A stretch of DNA of 64,000 nucleotides from Pseudomonas sp. JAI120 (GTDB taxonomy: Bacteria; Pseudomonadota; Gammaproteobacteria; Pseudomonadales; Pseudomonadaceae): the NCBI RefSeq assembly GCF_014207255.1, contig NZ_JACHCZ010000006.1, positions 248,001 to 312,000 of the forward strand. The letters are read 5' to 3'. Of the stretch, positions 45,181 through 54,290 are shown piece after piece (positions within the stretch are counted from its first letter, which is position 1; each line of letters opens with the position of its first letter). The notes below the pieces were generated by a model. It worked only from the letters and a program-made list of their open reading frames with translations. It did not search any database and was not told where the DNA came from. The position numbers were made by a program, and so were the translations under genes.

Positions 45181-45942
45181 ATGGCGAACCATGATGATTT
45201 GATTCAACTACTTCTGCGTCTGGCAGACAACGGCATGATCAACGGCCAACGTATGTGCGAATGGTGTGGGAAGGCACCTGAACTGGAAGAAGAACTCGCG
45301 CTGATGAACGTGGGTTTGGACCTGATCGGTCAGGCTCGTAATTGGTACGAATATGCTGCTGAGTTGCTGAACGACGGACGCTCGGCTGATGATTTGGCAT
45401 TCCGTCGCAATGAGCGTGAGTACCGTAATCTGCTGCTCCTTGAACAGCCCAATGGTGATTTTGCTATCACCATTACTCGCCAATTTCTTTTCGACGCTTG
45501 GCATCGAGCTACGTTAAAAGCATTGAGCACCAGCCTCGACGAGCGTGTGCGTGGTATTGCCGCAAAGGGACTTAAGGAAGTCACTTACCACTTCACTCGG
45601 TCTAGTGAATGGATGCAGCGGCTGGGGGATGGAACGCAAGTGAGTCACGATCGCATGGTGGCTGCGGTCGATTCCTTGTGGCGTTTTACCGTAGAGCTTA
45701 CTGAATGTAGCAGCATCGATAAGCGGTTGTTTGAGGCAGGAATCGGCCCCGACCCGGAATTCCGAGCCAAAGAGTGGTGGGATGCCGTCAATGACGTCTT
45801 TGAGGCCGCAACTCTAAGTGTTCCGGAACCTGCCGCAGCGTTCTACTTGAGCGGCACGCAAGGACTGCATACTGAGCATCTAGGTCTCTTGCTGGCTGAG
45901 ATGCAGCATTTACAACGGGCATACCCCGATGCCACATGGTGA
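45181..45942 (+). CDS. paaC: Phenylacetyl-CoA epoxidase structural subunit PaaC
   Basis: This 253-residue ferritin-like protein is the PaaA partner without the full diiron site. GLDLIGQARNWYEYAAEL and YHFTRSSEWMQRLGDGT are typical segments. The start lies 10 bp after paaB and the end overlaps paaD. Confidence 0.95.
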   Translation: MANHDDLIQLLLRLADNGMINGQRMCEWCGKAPELEEELALMNVGLDLIGQARNWYEYAAELLNDGRSADDLAFRRNEREYRNLLLLEQPNGDFAITITRQFLFDAWHRATLKALSTSLDERVRGIAAKGLKEVTYHFTRSSEWMQRLGDGTQVSHDRMVAAVDSLWRFTVELTECSSIDKRLFEAGIGPDPEFRAKEWWDAVNDVFEAATLSVPEPAAAFYLSGTQGLHTEHLGLLLAEMQHLQRAYPDATW

Positions 45943-46462
45943 GCTGATTGCCAGCGACAACGGCGCGCGGAAGCCTACTGTTGAGGATATTCCTAAGGCT
46001 TGGAAAGTGCTTTCGGAGGTGATGGATCCTGAGGTGCCGGTCATTAGCGTAGTGGACCTGGGGATTGTCAGGACTGTTAGCTGGGAAGATGGCCACCTGC
46101 AGGTTGAAATTACACCAACTTATTCAGGGTGTCCTGCGACAGAGGTCATCGAGCATGACATTCGCTGCGCATTGGAGGGGGCGGGTTACCGGGCCCCTCG
46201 ATTATCTCAACGATTGACACCGGCCTGGACAACTGACTGGATCACTGACGCTGGGCGGGAGGCTTTGCGGCAATACGGGATCGCGCCGCCTAGCGGTAGT
46301 TCCAGCAAGCGCAGTCTGCTTGGAGAGCCGTTGCAGATCACATGCCCTATTTGCGGTAGCGAACACACCGAACGACTCAGTCAATTCGGCTCCACTGCCT
46401 GTAAGTCCTTGTACCGCTGTATCGAATGCCGAGAGCCATTCGATTATTTCAAATGCATCTAG
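45929..46462 (+). CDS. paaD: PaaD, iron-sulfur maturation protein of the epoxidase system
   Basis: This 177-residue protein overlaps paaC by 14 bp. An N-terminal MIP18/DUF59 domain (DPEVPVISVVDLGIVR) precedes a C-terminal cysteine-rich zinc-ribbon-like part (CPICGSEHTE and CIECREPFDYFKC). PaaD probably assists cluster assembly on PaaE. Confidence 0.94.
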   Translation: MPHGELIASDNGARKPTVEDIPKAWKVLSEVMDPEVPVISVVDLGIVRTVSWEDGHLQVEITPTYSGCPATEVIEHDIRCALEGAGYRAPRLSQRLTPAWTTDWITDAGREALRQYGIAPPSGSSSKRSLLGEPLQITCPICGSEHTERLSQFGSTACKSLYRCIECREPFDYFKCI

Positions 46463-46486
46463 GCAACATACCGCCGGAGAACGCCG

Positions 46487-47566
46487 ATGAGCAAATTCCA
46501 TAGCCTACGGATTCGTGAAGTCCGTCCGGAGACGCGTGAAGCCGTTTCCATCGCATTCGATATTCCTGCGGAGCTCACAGAGCAATTCCGCTTTAACCAG
46601 GGCCAGCATTTAGTCGTTCGCGCCCAGATTGATGGTGAGGAAGTCCGCCGGTCGTATTCGATCTGCAGCGCCGTCAATGATGGAGAGCTGCGTGTTGCGG
46701 TCAAGCGCGTTGGTGGAGGCGTTTTTTCCGCGTATGCAAATGACGTGTTGAAGGCGGGGCAAAGCCTTGAGGTCATGCCACCTTCCGGCCGTTTTGGTAT
46801 AGAGCTGAACCCAGCGAGACATGGGAAATACTTGGCAGTGGCAGCGGGTAGTGGCATCACGCCCATTCTGTCGATTGTAAAGTCGCTGCTGCAAGCTGAA
46901 GCTCATAGCTCCGTCACAGTCGTTTATGGTAATCGCTCCAGTGGTTCGGCCATGTTCCGTGATGCTTTGGAGGCGCTCAAAAACCAATATTTGGGGCGTT
47001 TGAATCTCATTTTCGTGTTTAGTCGCGAACAGCAAGATGTCGATCTTTATAACGGTCGTATTGATGCCGACAAATGTGGGCAACTCTTTCAGCGTTGGAT
47101 TGACGTCAAGACGCTAGATGCTGCTTTCATTTGTGGTCCGCAGTTGATGACGGAAACCGTGCAAGAGCAGCTTAAGGCCAATGGCATGCCCAGCGAACGA
47201 ATTCACTTCGAATTGTTCGCGGTCGCTGGCGGCGCCGAACGGCGCCACAGGGAGGCGAGTGCGGACGCAGGTGTTGATCAAGCCGTTAGTCAAATCACGG
47301 TGATCAGTGATGGTCGGCAACTGGCATTTGGCCTTCCCCGCAATACAGTCAGTATTCTTGATGCAGGCAATGAACAGGGTGCAGAGCTGCCTTATTCATG
47401 CAGGGCAGGTGTGTGTTCCACCTGTAAGTGCAAGGTACTTGAGGGTGAGGTGGAAATGGACAGTAACCATGCACTTGAAGATTACGAGGTGGCTGCTGGT
47501 TACGTACTTTCGTGTCAGTCCTATCCCCTGACCGACAAAGTCGTGCTGGATTTCGACCAGCTCTGA
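46487..47566 (+). CDS. paaE: Phenylacetyl-CoA epoxidase reductase PaaE
   Basis: This 359-residue protein has an FAD-binding barrel (RRSYSICS), an NAD domain (AAGSGITPILS) and a C-terminal plant-type 2Fe-2S domain with CRAGVCSTCKCKV and a distal LSCQ cysteine. It passes NADPH electrons to PaaA. Confidence 0.95.
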   Translation: MSKFHSLRIREVRPETREAVSIAFDIPAELTEQFRFNQGQHLVVRAQIDGEEVRRSYSICSAVNDGELRVAVKRVGGGVFSAYANDVLKAGQSLEVMPPSGRFGIELNPARHGKYLAVAAGSGITPILSIVKSLLQAEAHSSVTVVYGNRSSGSAMFRDALEALKNQYLGRLNLIFVFSREQQDVDLYNGRIDADKCGQLFQRWIDVKTLDAAFICGPQLMTETVQEQLKANGMPSERIHFELFAVAGGAERRHREASADAGVDQAVSQITVISDGRQLAFGLPRNTVSILDAGNEQGAELPYSCRAGVCSTCKCKVLEGEVEMDSNHALEDYEVAAGYVLSCQSYPLTDKVVLDFDQL

Positions 47567-47605
47567 ATTCATGCCAGATACACACTATCAATTGGAGTGG
47601 GACAC

Positions 47606-49660
47606 ATGGTTAGTCCAAACATTTTGCAGAGCTTTATCGCCGGCCAATGGATCGGTAGTCAGCCAGCTCAACTGCTGCGCAGCGCAATTAACGGTAGTCC
47701 TGTAGCGCACGCACACGCAGATAGCCTGGACTTCGAACACGCTCTTAAATTTGCGCGCAGCACGGGCAATGATCGGTTGCTGGACCTGGACTTTCAACAA
47801 CGCGCCGCTCGCCTTAAGGCTATCGCGTTGTATATGAATGAGCACAAAGAAGAGCTTTACGCAATCTCTAGCCACAGTGGCGCCACCCGTGCCGACAGTT
47901 GGATTGACATTGAAGGGGGCACCGCCACGCTGTTCAGTTATGCTGGCATTGGCGCTCGTGAATTGCCTTCTGGGAATGTGTTTCACGAAGGACCTGCGGT
48001 TCCGTTGGGTAAGCAGAATCGTTTCGCCGGTACCCATATTCTGGTTCCGCGTGGCGGAGTTGCGGTACACATAAATGCGTTCAACTTCCCGATTTGGGGA
48101 ATGCTCGAAAAATTTGCCCCAACGTTCCTCGCCGGCATGCCATGTATCGTAAAGCCTGCGACCGCCACCAGTTACGTTACTGAAGCAGCAGTACGGTTGA
48201 TGCAAGCGAGTGGTGCCCTGCCTGAGGGTGCACTTCAGTTAGTCATTGGCTCTACTGGGGATCTTCTGGATCGTTTGGACGGCCAGGACCTGGTCACTTT
48301 TACGGGGTCTGCGGAGACCGCAGCAAAGTTGCGAGTAAACCCCAATTTGGTCCGGAACTCTGTTCCTTTCAACGCTGAAGCGGATTCCCTAAATTGCGCA
48401 ATTTTGGCTCCGGATGTGACGCCCGACGACGAAGCATTCGATTTGTTTGTCAAAGAAGTTGCGAGGGAAATGACGGTCAAAGCCGGACAGAAATGCACTG
48501 CCATTCGCCGTGCTATTGTCCCTCGGCGTTATTTGGACGCGGTCGCAGAGAAGCTAATCGCGCGATTGTCCAAAGTAACTTTTGGTGACCCTGCTGTTGA
48601 GGGCGTAAAAATGGGACCGCTTGCATCGCACGCTCAGGTGGAAGACGTAGCCGGTCGAGTAGCGCAGCTGCTTGAAACTAGTGAACGGGTCTTTGGAGGT
48701 AAAGGCACCACGCATGCGTTGGGTAACGGAGTTGCGGAAGGTGCTTTCTTCGAACCAACGTTATTGATCAGTCGTGATCCGCATGCTGAGGGTGGCGCAC
48801 ATGACATTGAGGCTTTCGGCCCTGTCAGTACGCTCATGAGCTATGACGATATCGATGAAGCTGTTGTTTTGGCTGCCAGAGGCAAAGGCAGTCTCGTAGC
48901 AACACTGGTCACTGAAGATCCGGTGATCGCTGCAAAAGTAGTGCCTTTAGCTGCTCGATTGCACGGGCGCCTACATATTTTAAACAGCGAGGCTGCAAAA
49001 GAGTCTACGGGGCATGGCTCGCCATTGCCGGTCCTTAAGCATGGCGGCCCAGGTCGCGCAGGTGGCGGTGAGGAGTTGGGCGGGCTGCGTGCTGTTAAGC
49101 ACTATCTGCAGCGCACGGCTGTCCAAGGCACACCGACTATGTTGGCGGCCGTCACAGGCGAATATGTACGTGGCGCTACAGTCTATGAAACGGAGGTACA
49201 CCCGTTCCGTCGTCACTTTGACGATCTGAGAATTGGCGAGTCTCTTTTAACTCATCGACGAACTGTCACTGAGGCCGACATTGTCAACTTTGGTTGTCTG
49301 TCGGGAGACCATTTCTATATGCATTTCGATGAGATTGCTGCTCGCGACTCACAGTTTGGTCAACGTATCGCTCACGGTTACTTTGTTCTATCCGCTGCAG
49401 CTGGCCTATTCGTTTCGCCAGGACCAGGTCCAGTTTTAGCGAATTACGGACTTGACACATTACGTTTCGTCAAGCCTGTTCCAGTAGGCGATACGCTGCA
49501 AGCCCGCCTGACATGCAAGCGTAAAATTGACCAAGGGAAGGCTAGTCCTCAAGGTGAGCCTCAGGGTGTGGTTGCTTGGGACGTAGAAGTTACAAACCAG
49601 CATGGTGAGCTGGTAGCCAGCTACGATATTTTGACACTTGTGAAAAAACGCGCCTGTTAA
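47606..49660 (+). CDS. paaZ: Bifunctional oxepin-CoA hydrolase / semialdehyde dehydrogenase PaaZ
   Basis: The ATG at 47606 follows GGAG by eight bases, giving 684 residues. The N-terminal part (to about 520) is an ALDH with FTGSAETAAK and a catalytic Cys in AGQKCTAIRR. The C-terminal MaoC domain (about 535-684) has SGDHFYMHFDE. PaaZ hydrolyses the oxepin ring and oxidises the resulting semialdehyde to the 3-oxo-5,6-dehydrosuberyl-CoA acid. Pseudomonads often use this fused form. A strong terminator follows. Confidence 0.95.
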   Translation: MVSPNILQSFIAGQWIGSQPAQLLRSAINGSPVAHAHADSLDFEHALKFARSTGNDRLLDLDFQQRAARLKAIALYMNEHKEELYAISSHSGATRADSWIDIEGGTATLFSYAGIGARELPSGNVFHEGPAVPLGKQNRFAGTHILVPRGGVAVHINAFNFPIWGMLEKFAPTFLAGMPCIVKPATATSYVTEAAVRLMQASGALPEGALQLVIGSTGDLLDRLDGQDLVTFTGSAETAAKLRVNPNLVRNSVPFNAEADSLNCAILAPDVTPDDEAFDLFVKEVAREMTVKAGQKCTAIRRAIVPRRYLDAVAEKLIARLSKVTFGDPAVEGVKMGPLASHAQVEDVAGRVAQLLETSERVFGGKGTTHALGNGVAEGAFFEPTLLISRDPHAEGGAHDIEAFGPVSTLMSYDDIDEAVVLAARGKGSLVATLVTEDPVIAAKVVPLAARLHGRLHILNSEAAKESTGHGSPLPVLKHGGPGRAGGGEELGGLRAVKHYLQRTAVQGTPTMLAAVTGEYVRGATVYETEVHPFRRHFDDLRIGESLLTHRRTVTEADIVNFGCLSGDHFYMHFDEIAARDSQFGQRIAHGYFVLSAAAGLFVSPGPGPVLANYGLDTLRFVKPVPVGDTLQARLTCKRKIDQGKASPQGEPQGVVAWDVEVTNQHGELVASYDILTLVKKRAC

Positions 49661-49690
49661 GATCCTATTTTCGGTATTAATATTTACCTC

Positions 49691-49716
49691 AGCCGGCTTT
49701 CCAGCCGGCTTTTTTT
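49691..49716 (+). terminator. Rho-independent terminator of the paa operon
   Basis: The stem AGCCGGCT/AGCCGGCT (self-complementary arms around TTCC) is followed by seven T residues. It lies 31 bp after paaZ. Confidence 0.88.
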
Positions 49717-49842
49717 CGCCCGCCTAAAGAATGGCATGGTAAGGCAATGAATTGGCAGGTATCCACAATGCTCATGGATTACTTTGCCACTACGATCAAG
49801 ACGCTTCAAAGACTTTAACAATAACTATGCTTGAGGCCTGTC

Positions 49843-51171
49843 ATGACGCGCAATAAATCCTTAAAACCACTTCTCCTTGCAGCAATCGTCGGCGGTACTG
49901 GACAGGCTCAAGCCTATGCCCTCTATGAGACGACAGATACTCACCTTAACTTCGATCTGTCCGCTATGTATGGCTTGTTCCACAGTCAAGAGAACTACAA
50001 TGTAGCTGGCGTTAAGGACAGGGGAACATCTAAATGGACTGAGGGTGTGCTGAAGTATGGATTCAGCGGCGATCATAAGTTGGGCGAAAACGGTTCGGTT
50101 TATGGTGCATTCTCGCTAGCAAGTTCTGCGACATGGGGTAGTGATGGTGACGCCGCTGGATGGACTAACGGCACCGAGCGCACAACCAAAATTGAGGATG
50201 CCAAGTTGGGGTGGCGATCCGGAAGTCTATTTCCCGTATTGGGTGAGGATGGTATCGATATTTCAACAGGGAGACAAAATATTGTCATTGGCGATGGTTT
50301 TTTGGTTGCTGGGGACGCTTTGAATTTAGGTAAAAGTATTTCAGATGGACTATACAATCGAGGCGGGGCTTACTACCTAACTCCTCGCCGCAATTTTGAC
50401 GAGACATTAGTTTTACGAATAGGCGGAAAGGAAGGGTGGCGTGGAGACTTGATGAAAATCAAGTCCGACAATCGCTCTCAGGGGATGCCAGAGTTTTACG
50501 CTGCTACTCTTGAGCACGTTACAGCACCTGCAACTTTCGGTTTGACGTACCTGGATGTTACCGATATCGACGAGGCGTATGCGAGCTCGGCACAGCTTGA
50601 TCGTAAGGACATGAAAGTCTGGAGTGTCAGGGGGCAGGGCAACGCGGGTGTTGAAAACCTGTTCCTTTCCGCTGAATATGCTTGGCAGGAAAAACGTAGT
50701 AGCCGCGACGAGAATGCTTGGTATGCCGAGGCTGGTTGGAAATTTTCAGAAGTGCCTTTTCAACCATATGTAAGCTACCGATTCAGTCGTTTCTCGGAAG
50801 GGTATGACCCTCTTTTTTATGGCAACACCCGCGGCTACGGTACATGGTTTCAGGGCGAGGTAGCATCAAACTACGCCGGTCCGTTCAGTACCAATACGCG
50901 AATACACAATATTGGGGCTAAGATCACTCCATCGAAAAGCTTAGAGGTTGGTCTGCAGTGGTTCGACTTCCAAACTCTGGATAAGAGCCGTGGTGATCTA
51001 AACGCCCGCGAGCTTGACTTGTACCTCAACTGGACGGTTACACCTAATCTGAGTGTAATGCCCCTTGTGGGGTTATACACTCCGGATAAGAGTGCCCAGG
51101 ATGGGGGGACTCAATTGGGTAGTAATGATAGTAATCTCTACAGTCAATTGATTTTCGCCTTCACTTATTAA
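49843..51171 (+). CDS. Outer-membrane beta-barrel porin (alginate-export/porin-like)
   Basis: The ATG at 49843 gives 442 residues with a signal peptide ending near AQAYA (about residue 25). The protein is rich in alternating aromatic strands and ends in FAFTY, a beta-barrel terminus. It does not show the OprD start; the GRQNIVIGDGFLVAGD segment resembles alginate-export-type barrels. Its place between paaZ and the amine oxidase suggests uptake of the aromatic amine or phenylacetate. Substrate is not readable from sequence. Confidence 0.75.
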   Translation: MTRNKSLKPLLLAAIVGGTGQAQAYALYETTDTHLNFDLSAMYGLFHSQENYNVAGVKDRGTSKWTEGVLKYGFSGDHKLGENGSVYGAFSLASSATWGSDGDAAGWTNGTERTTKIEDAKLGWRSGSLFPVLGEDGIDISTGRQNIVIGDGFLVAGDALNLGKSISDGLYNRGGAYYLTPRRNFDETLVLRIGGKEGWRGDLMKIKSDNRSQGMPEFYAATLEHVTAPATFGLTYLDVTDIDEAYASSAQLDRKDMKVWSVRGQGNAGVENLFLSAEYAWQEKRSSRDENAWYAEAGWKFSEVPFQPYVSYRFSRFSEGYDPLFYGNTRGYGTWFQGEVASNYAGPFSTNTRIHNIGAKITPSKSLEVGLQWFDFQTLDKSRGDLNARELDLYLNWTVTPNLSVMPLVGLYTPDKSAQDGGTQLGSNDSNLYSQLIFAFTY

Positions 51172-51314
51172 TTAGTACCCCGGCAGCATGACATGTTGAG
51201 TGCTCTCGGTGTCTGTAAGAATTTCTCGGCCAAATGTACTCAATATTTGTGTTGTCTGGGCTGTGGTTTATTGAATGTGTTTTAATTTTTTGTAAATAAA
51301 AAAACGAGGCGAAT

Positions 51315-51770
51315 ATGAAAATAATAAATACACTAATTGCATTGTTTGTGTTGGGCTTGACTAGTATCTCTGTTCATGCGGATACACTATCCATCGCCTT
51401 GAAAGAGCGTTTAAGTTTTATCGAGAATGCTTGGAATAAAGGTCAGGCAGATAAGCTTGTCAAAGAGATTTATTTGCCGCAAACCCAAATAGCCGGGGAG
51501 GGTAGTGATGACCTATATGAAGGGGGGCGCGTTTCAAATTTGGTGAGTGAGTTAGTAAAAGACAACAAGATGGTGAAACTTCAGTTGATTGATGTTCAAA
51601 CTCTCGCGAATGACGCTGCGCTTTCATGGGTGCAATGGCATGTAACACCTACCAACGGGTCTACACCTGCGTTCGATATGAAGAGTCTGTTCGTTTGGAA
51701 ACGTAGCCATGGTCAGTGGCGTATTGTTGCTGATATGTACACTAGCGGCAAATTGCCGAAAAATAACTGA
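51315..51770 (+). CDS. Exported SnoaL/DUF4440-like (NTF2-fold) protein
   Basis: This 151-residue protein has a clear signal peptide (cleavage after VHA, about residue 22). An NTF2-like pattern follows (RLSFIENAWNKGQADKLVKEIY, then a WQWHVTP-like sheet). Such domains bind small ligands or have minor isomerase roles. It lies just before the amine oxidase gene, 32 bp apart, and is probably co-transcribed with it. A periplasmic role in amine handling is speculation. Confidence 0.72.
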   Translation: MKIINTLIALFVLGLTSISVHADTLSIALKERLSFIENAWNKGQADKLVKEIYLPQTQIAGEGSDDLYEGGRVSNLVSELVKDNKMVKLQLIDVQTLANDAALSWVQWHVTPTNGSTPAFDMKSLFVWKRSHGQWRIVADMYTSGKLPKNN

Positions 51771-51802
51771 GATACTTCAGATGTAGTTGGAGCTTTGTCC
51801 AA

Positions 51803-53227
51803 ATGGCCAACAAAAATAAGAAACAATTGCCACAAGCTTCCGGCGCTTTTAAGAAAGCAGTTGAGGGTGTGACTGTTCAAGGGTCGAGTAAAGTTAGCAG
51901 TAAACGTGCTGACGATAATTACGATGTTGTGATAATTGGCGCAGGTTTTGCTGGTGCTATAGCCGCCCGTGAATTGTCCAAAGCCGGTATGAGAACCTTA
52001 ATTCTCGAAGCGCGAGAACGACCCGGCGGTCGTACTTTCAATGCTGACTTCAATGGTGCACGCCTCGAAATGGGCGGGACTTGGATTCATTGGGGGCAAC
52101 CGCATATCTGGGCAGAAATGCGACGTTATGGTTTAGATGTCAAAGAGTCGATTGGGGCGACGCCAGAAAAAACCAACTGGGTTGTTAATGATAAGCTCAT
52201 TGAAGGAACCTCTGAGAGAAACTTCGAAATTTTAGGCAACGCATATAAAAAATTTGTCGATGTAGACGGTCAAATGGGACGTACAATTTTCCCTCAGCCG
52301 TTTAGTCCACTGCTGAACAATAACTATAAAAAATTTGATTCGCTCTCCCTGACAGAGAGAATGAAGGAGATTGATCTTAGCGATGAAGAGCGAGATGTAC
52401 TGAGCTCGCTTACCGCCATGTGTTGCCATGGTGATCCTGATAAGGCGGGATTCCTTGACATGCTCAAATGGAACGCTAATGCCTATTACGATGTAGGTGT
52501 TATGTGGGACATGTGCGCCCGCTACAAGATCAAGACTGGTACCGAGTCGCTCATTCAAGCTATCTTGGAAGACGGTAGCGCTGATCTTAAATTGTCCACG
52601 CCTGTTTCGGAGGTGCGTCAAGATATCAATGGGGTTCAAGTCACTACTGCTTTGGGTTCAACATATAAGGCCAATACCGTCGTCGTTACCTTGCCATTAA
52701 ATATTATCAAGGACGTCAGCTTCTTTCCTGCCTTGGCACCACCAAAATTGGCATCTTCAACACTTGGGCACACGGGTAAAGGGACTAAATTTTTTGTGCT
52801 AATTAAGCAAAAAGTCGGTCGCTGGTCTGCCTCTGCGCCCTATCCACGTCGTATTGTTGCGGCTTGGAGTGACTATGAAAATGAACAAGGTACAACCATC
52901 GTATGCTTCGGGCCGCAAGGTCTGGTGGATATCACGGATCGTAATGATGTTCAATCTGCGCTCAGGGAGATATTGCCTGGGGCGGAAGTACTGGATGTTA
53001 CCGGGCACGATTGGGCAACTGACCCATACGCTAAAGGGACATGGTGCTGGTATAATTCAAATCAGTTCACTGACTCTCTGGCTGCATTACAAGGTGCCGA
53101 AGGTCGCTTGCATTTTGCTTCAGCTGATAGTGCGAATGGTTGGCGCGGATTCATCGACGGCGCAATCGAGTCTGGGTTGCGTGCAAGTCAAGAAATCAAG
53201 GCGAAATATGTTGTAGAGAATAGTTAA
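51803..53227 (+). CDS. Flavin-containing monoamine oxidase
   Basis: This 474-residue protein has an N-terminal extension of about 38 residues without a Tat motif, then the FAD-binding GAGFAGAIAARELSKAG. The flavin segment RPGGRTFN and GGTWIHWGQPHIWAE follow, and the C-terminal substrate/FAD motif is ANGWRGFIDGAIESG. No SGGCY covalent-flavin cysteine is seen, so FAD is probably non-covalent. It oxidises a primary amine to aldehyde, ammonia and hydrogen peroxide. Next to the paa genes it would make phenylacetaldehyde from a phenylethylamine-like amine, which the dehydrogenase at 33.1 kb would oxidise. The substrate is inferred. Confidence 0.86.
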   Translation: MANKNKKQLPQASGAFKKAVEGVTVQGSSKVSSKRADDNYDVVIIGAGFAGAIAARELSKAGMRTLILEARERPGGRTFNADFNGARLEMGGTWIHWGQPHIWAEMRRYGLDVKESIGATPEKTNWVVNDKLIEGTSERNFEILGNAYKKFVDVDGQMGRTIFPQPFSPLLNNNYKKFDSLSLTERMKEIDLSDEERDVLSSLTAMCCHGDPDKAGFLDMLKWNANAYYDVGVMWDMCARYKIKTGTESLIQAILEDGSADLKLSTPVSEVRQDINGVQVTTALGSTYKANTVVVTLPLNIIKDVSFFPALAPPKLASSTLGHTGKGTKFFVLIKQKVGRWSASAPYPRRIVAAWSDYENEQGTTIVCFGPQGLVDITDRNDVQSALREILPGAEVLDVTGHDWATDPYAKGTWCWYNSNQFTDSLAALQGAEGRLHFASADSANGWRGFIDGAIESGLRASQEIKAKYVVENS

Positions 53228-53281
53228 TATACAACACGCCCTATTACTCCCGATCCTTGATGAATATTTTATTGCTCCTTT

Positions 53282-53310
53282 GCCCGGATTTCATTATTCG
53301 GGCTTTTTTA
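53282..53310 (+). terminator. Rho-independent terminator after the amine oxidase gene
   Basis: The stem GCCCG/CGGGC around an AT-rich loop is followed by six T residues and lies about 55 bp after the stop. Confidence 0.82.
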
Positions 53311-54074
53311 TGGTGTTGTATTTCATAGGCCGTTATAAATATACATAGACGCAATGGCAGAGAGAAAGCAGCCTGTAGCGGCATGGATTTCTGCATGACA
53401 ACTCGAACCCATCTGTGAACGAAGCTCGCGCAGAGTCTGTGAATTAGCGCAACGCCGTCAATTGAAGAAGCGGGCTACGCGTTCATCATGGGCGACCTGC
53501 CTTTAGTGGTTTGGAGTACGAGTGGAGCTGTGACTGGATAAAAAACCATTTAGCATCCCAGTCAGGTATTGACCCAACTTAGATACGTTCATTCCTTTTC
53601 GAGGGCGTTTTTATTAGGGGATTGTTCTACGGTGCATAATGTCACGCTTGGATCGAAGACGTACCAAGTAACATTGTCGATGGCAGGGGGTGGCGTTGTC
53701 GCTAGGCGAACGTTATCCAGTTTGGAACCCCCTAGCTAGTAATAGCTTACTGAATCGCCGGAATGCTTGGCCGTGGCACGTCGGAAAGCAGGTTGCCGAT
53801 CCGGTTTCTCCTGCAGGCTTGGCCGTCCCGGCCCATTCGAACTCCATTGGTTCAAAAATCAAGGCGAGCTTTTCAATCTGAGACATTTGCATCATGAGCG
53901 TTTGAACCCGGCGATTTGGAGTTCGCTAAATCGCTTCAAGCTTCATGTAGGTACTCAGGCGTTCAGTGATCTGCCAAAGTAAGCGTCCGGCCAATAAATC
54001 TTCCTTGCCCTCTCGCTTAGGGCGATAGTGGACATTTTTAAGCAGACGCGATCACACTTATCGCCAGGATTTCA
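53311..54074. other. Non-coding stretch with mobile-element debris
   Basis: About 760 bp show no supported gene. Short open frames on both strands around 53.7-53.9 kb have protein-like composition but no recognisable family. The segment probably contains decayed transposase sequence, since an IS66 fragment follows. Confidence 0.35.
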
Positions 54075-54215
54075 ATGCGCCAACTAAGCTCTTATCCCGA
54101 ACCGTTCAAGGCCCAGGTCGTTCAGGAATGCCTGCAACCTGGCGCAATCGTGTCCAGTGTCGCCATGAGCCATGGCATTAACGCCGCCTTCATACGTAAA
54201 TGGATGCCGCTCTGA
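54075..54215 (+). pseudogene. IS66-family TnpA (OrfA) fragment
   Basis: A 46-codon frame reads MRQLSSYPEPFKAQVVQECL at the start, then the GAIVSSVAMSHGINAAFIRKWM helix-turn-helix, as in IS66-family TnpA. It stops immediately after the helix and no other IS66 gene is present. It is too short for the usual ORF cut-off and is an inactive relic. Confidence 0.72.
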
Positions 54216-54290
54216 ACAAATCGGTGCGCAGAGCACGCCTTGCGAAAAATCCTTTTTGCGGCCGTATCGCGGAATCGAAACCTGTTTGCG

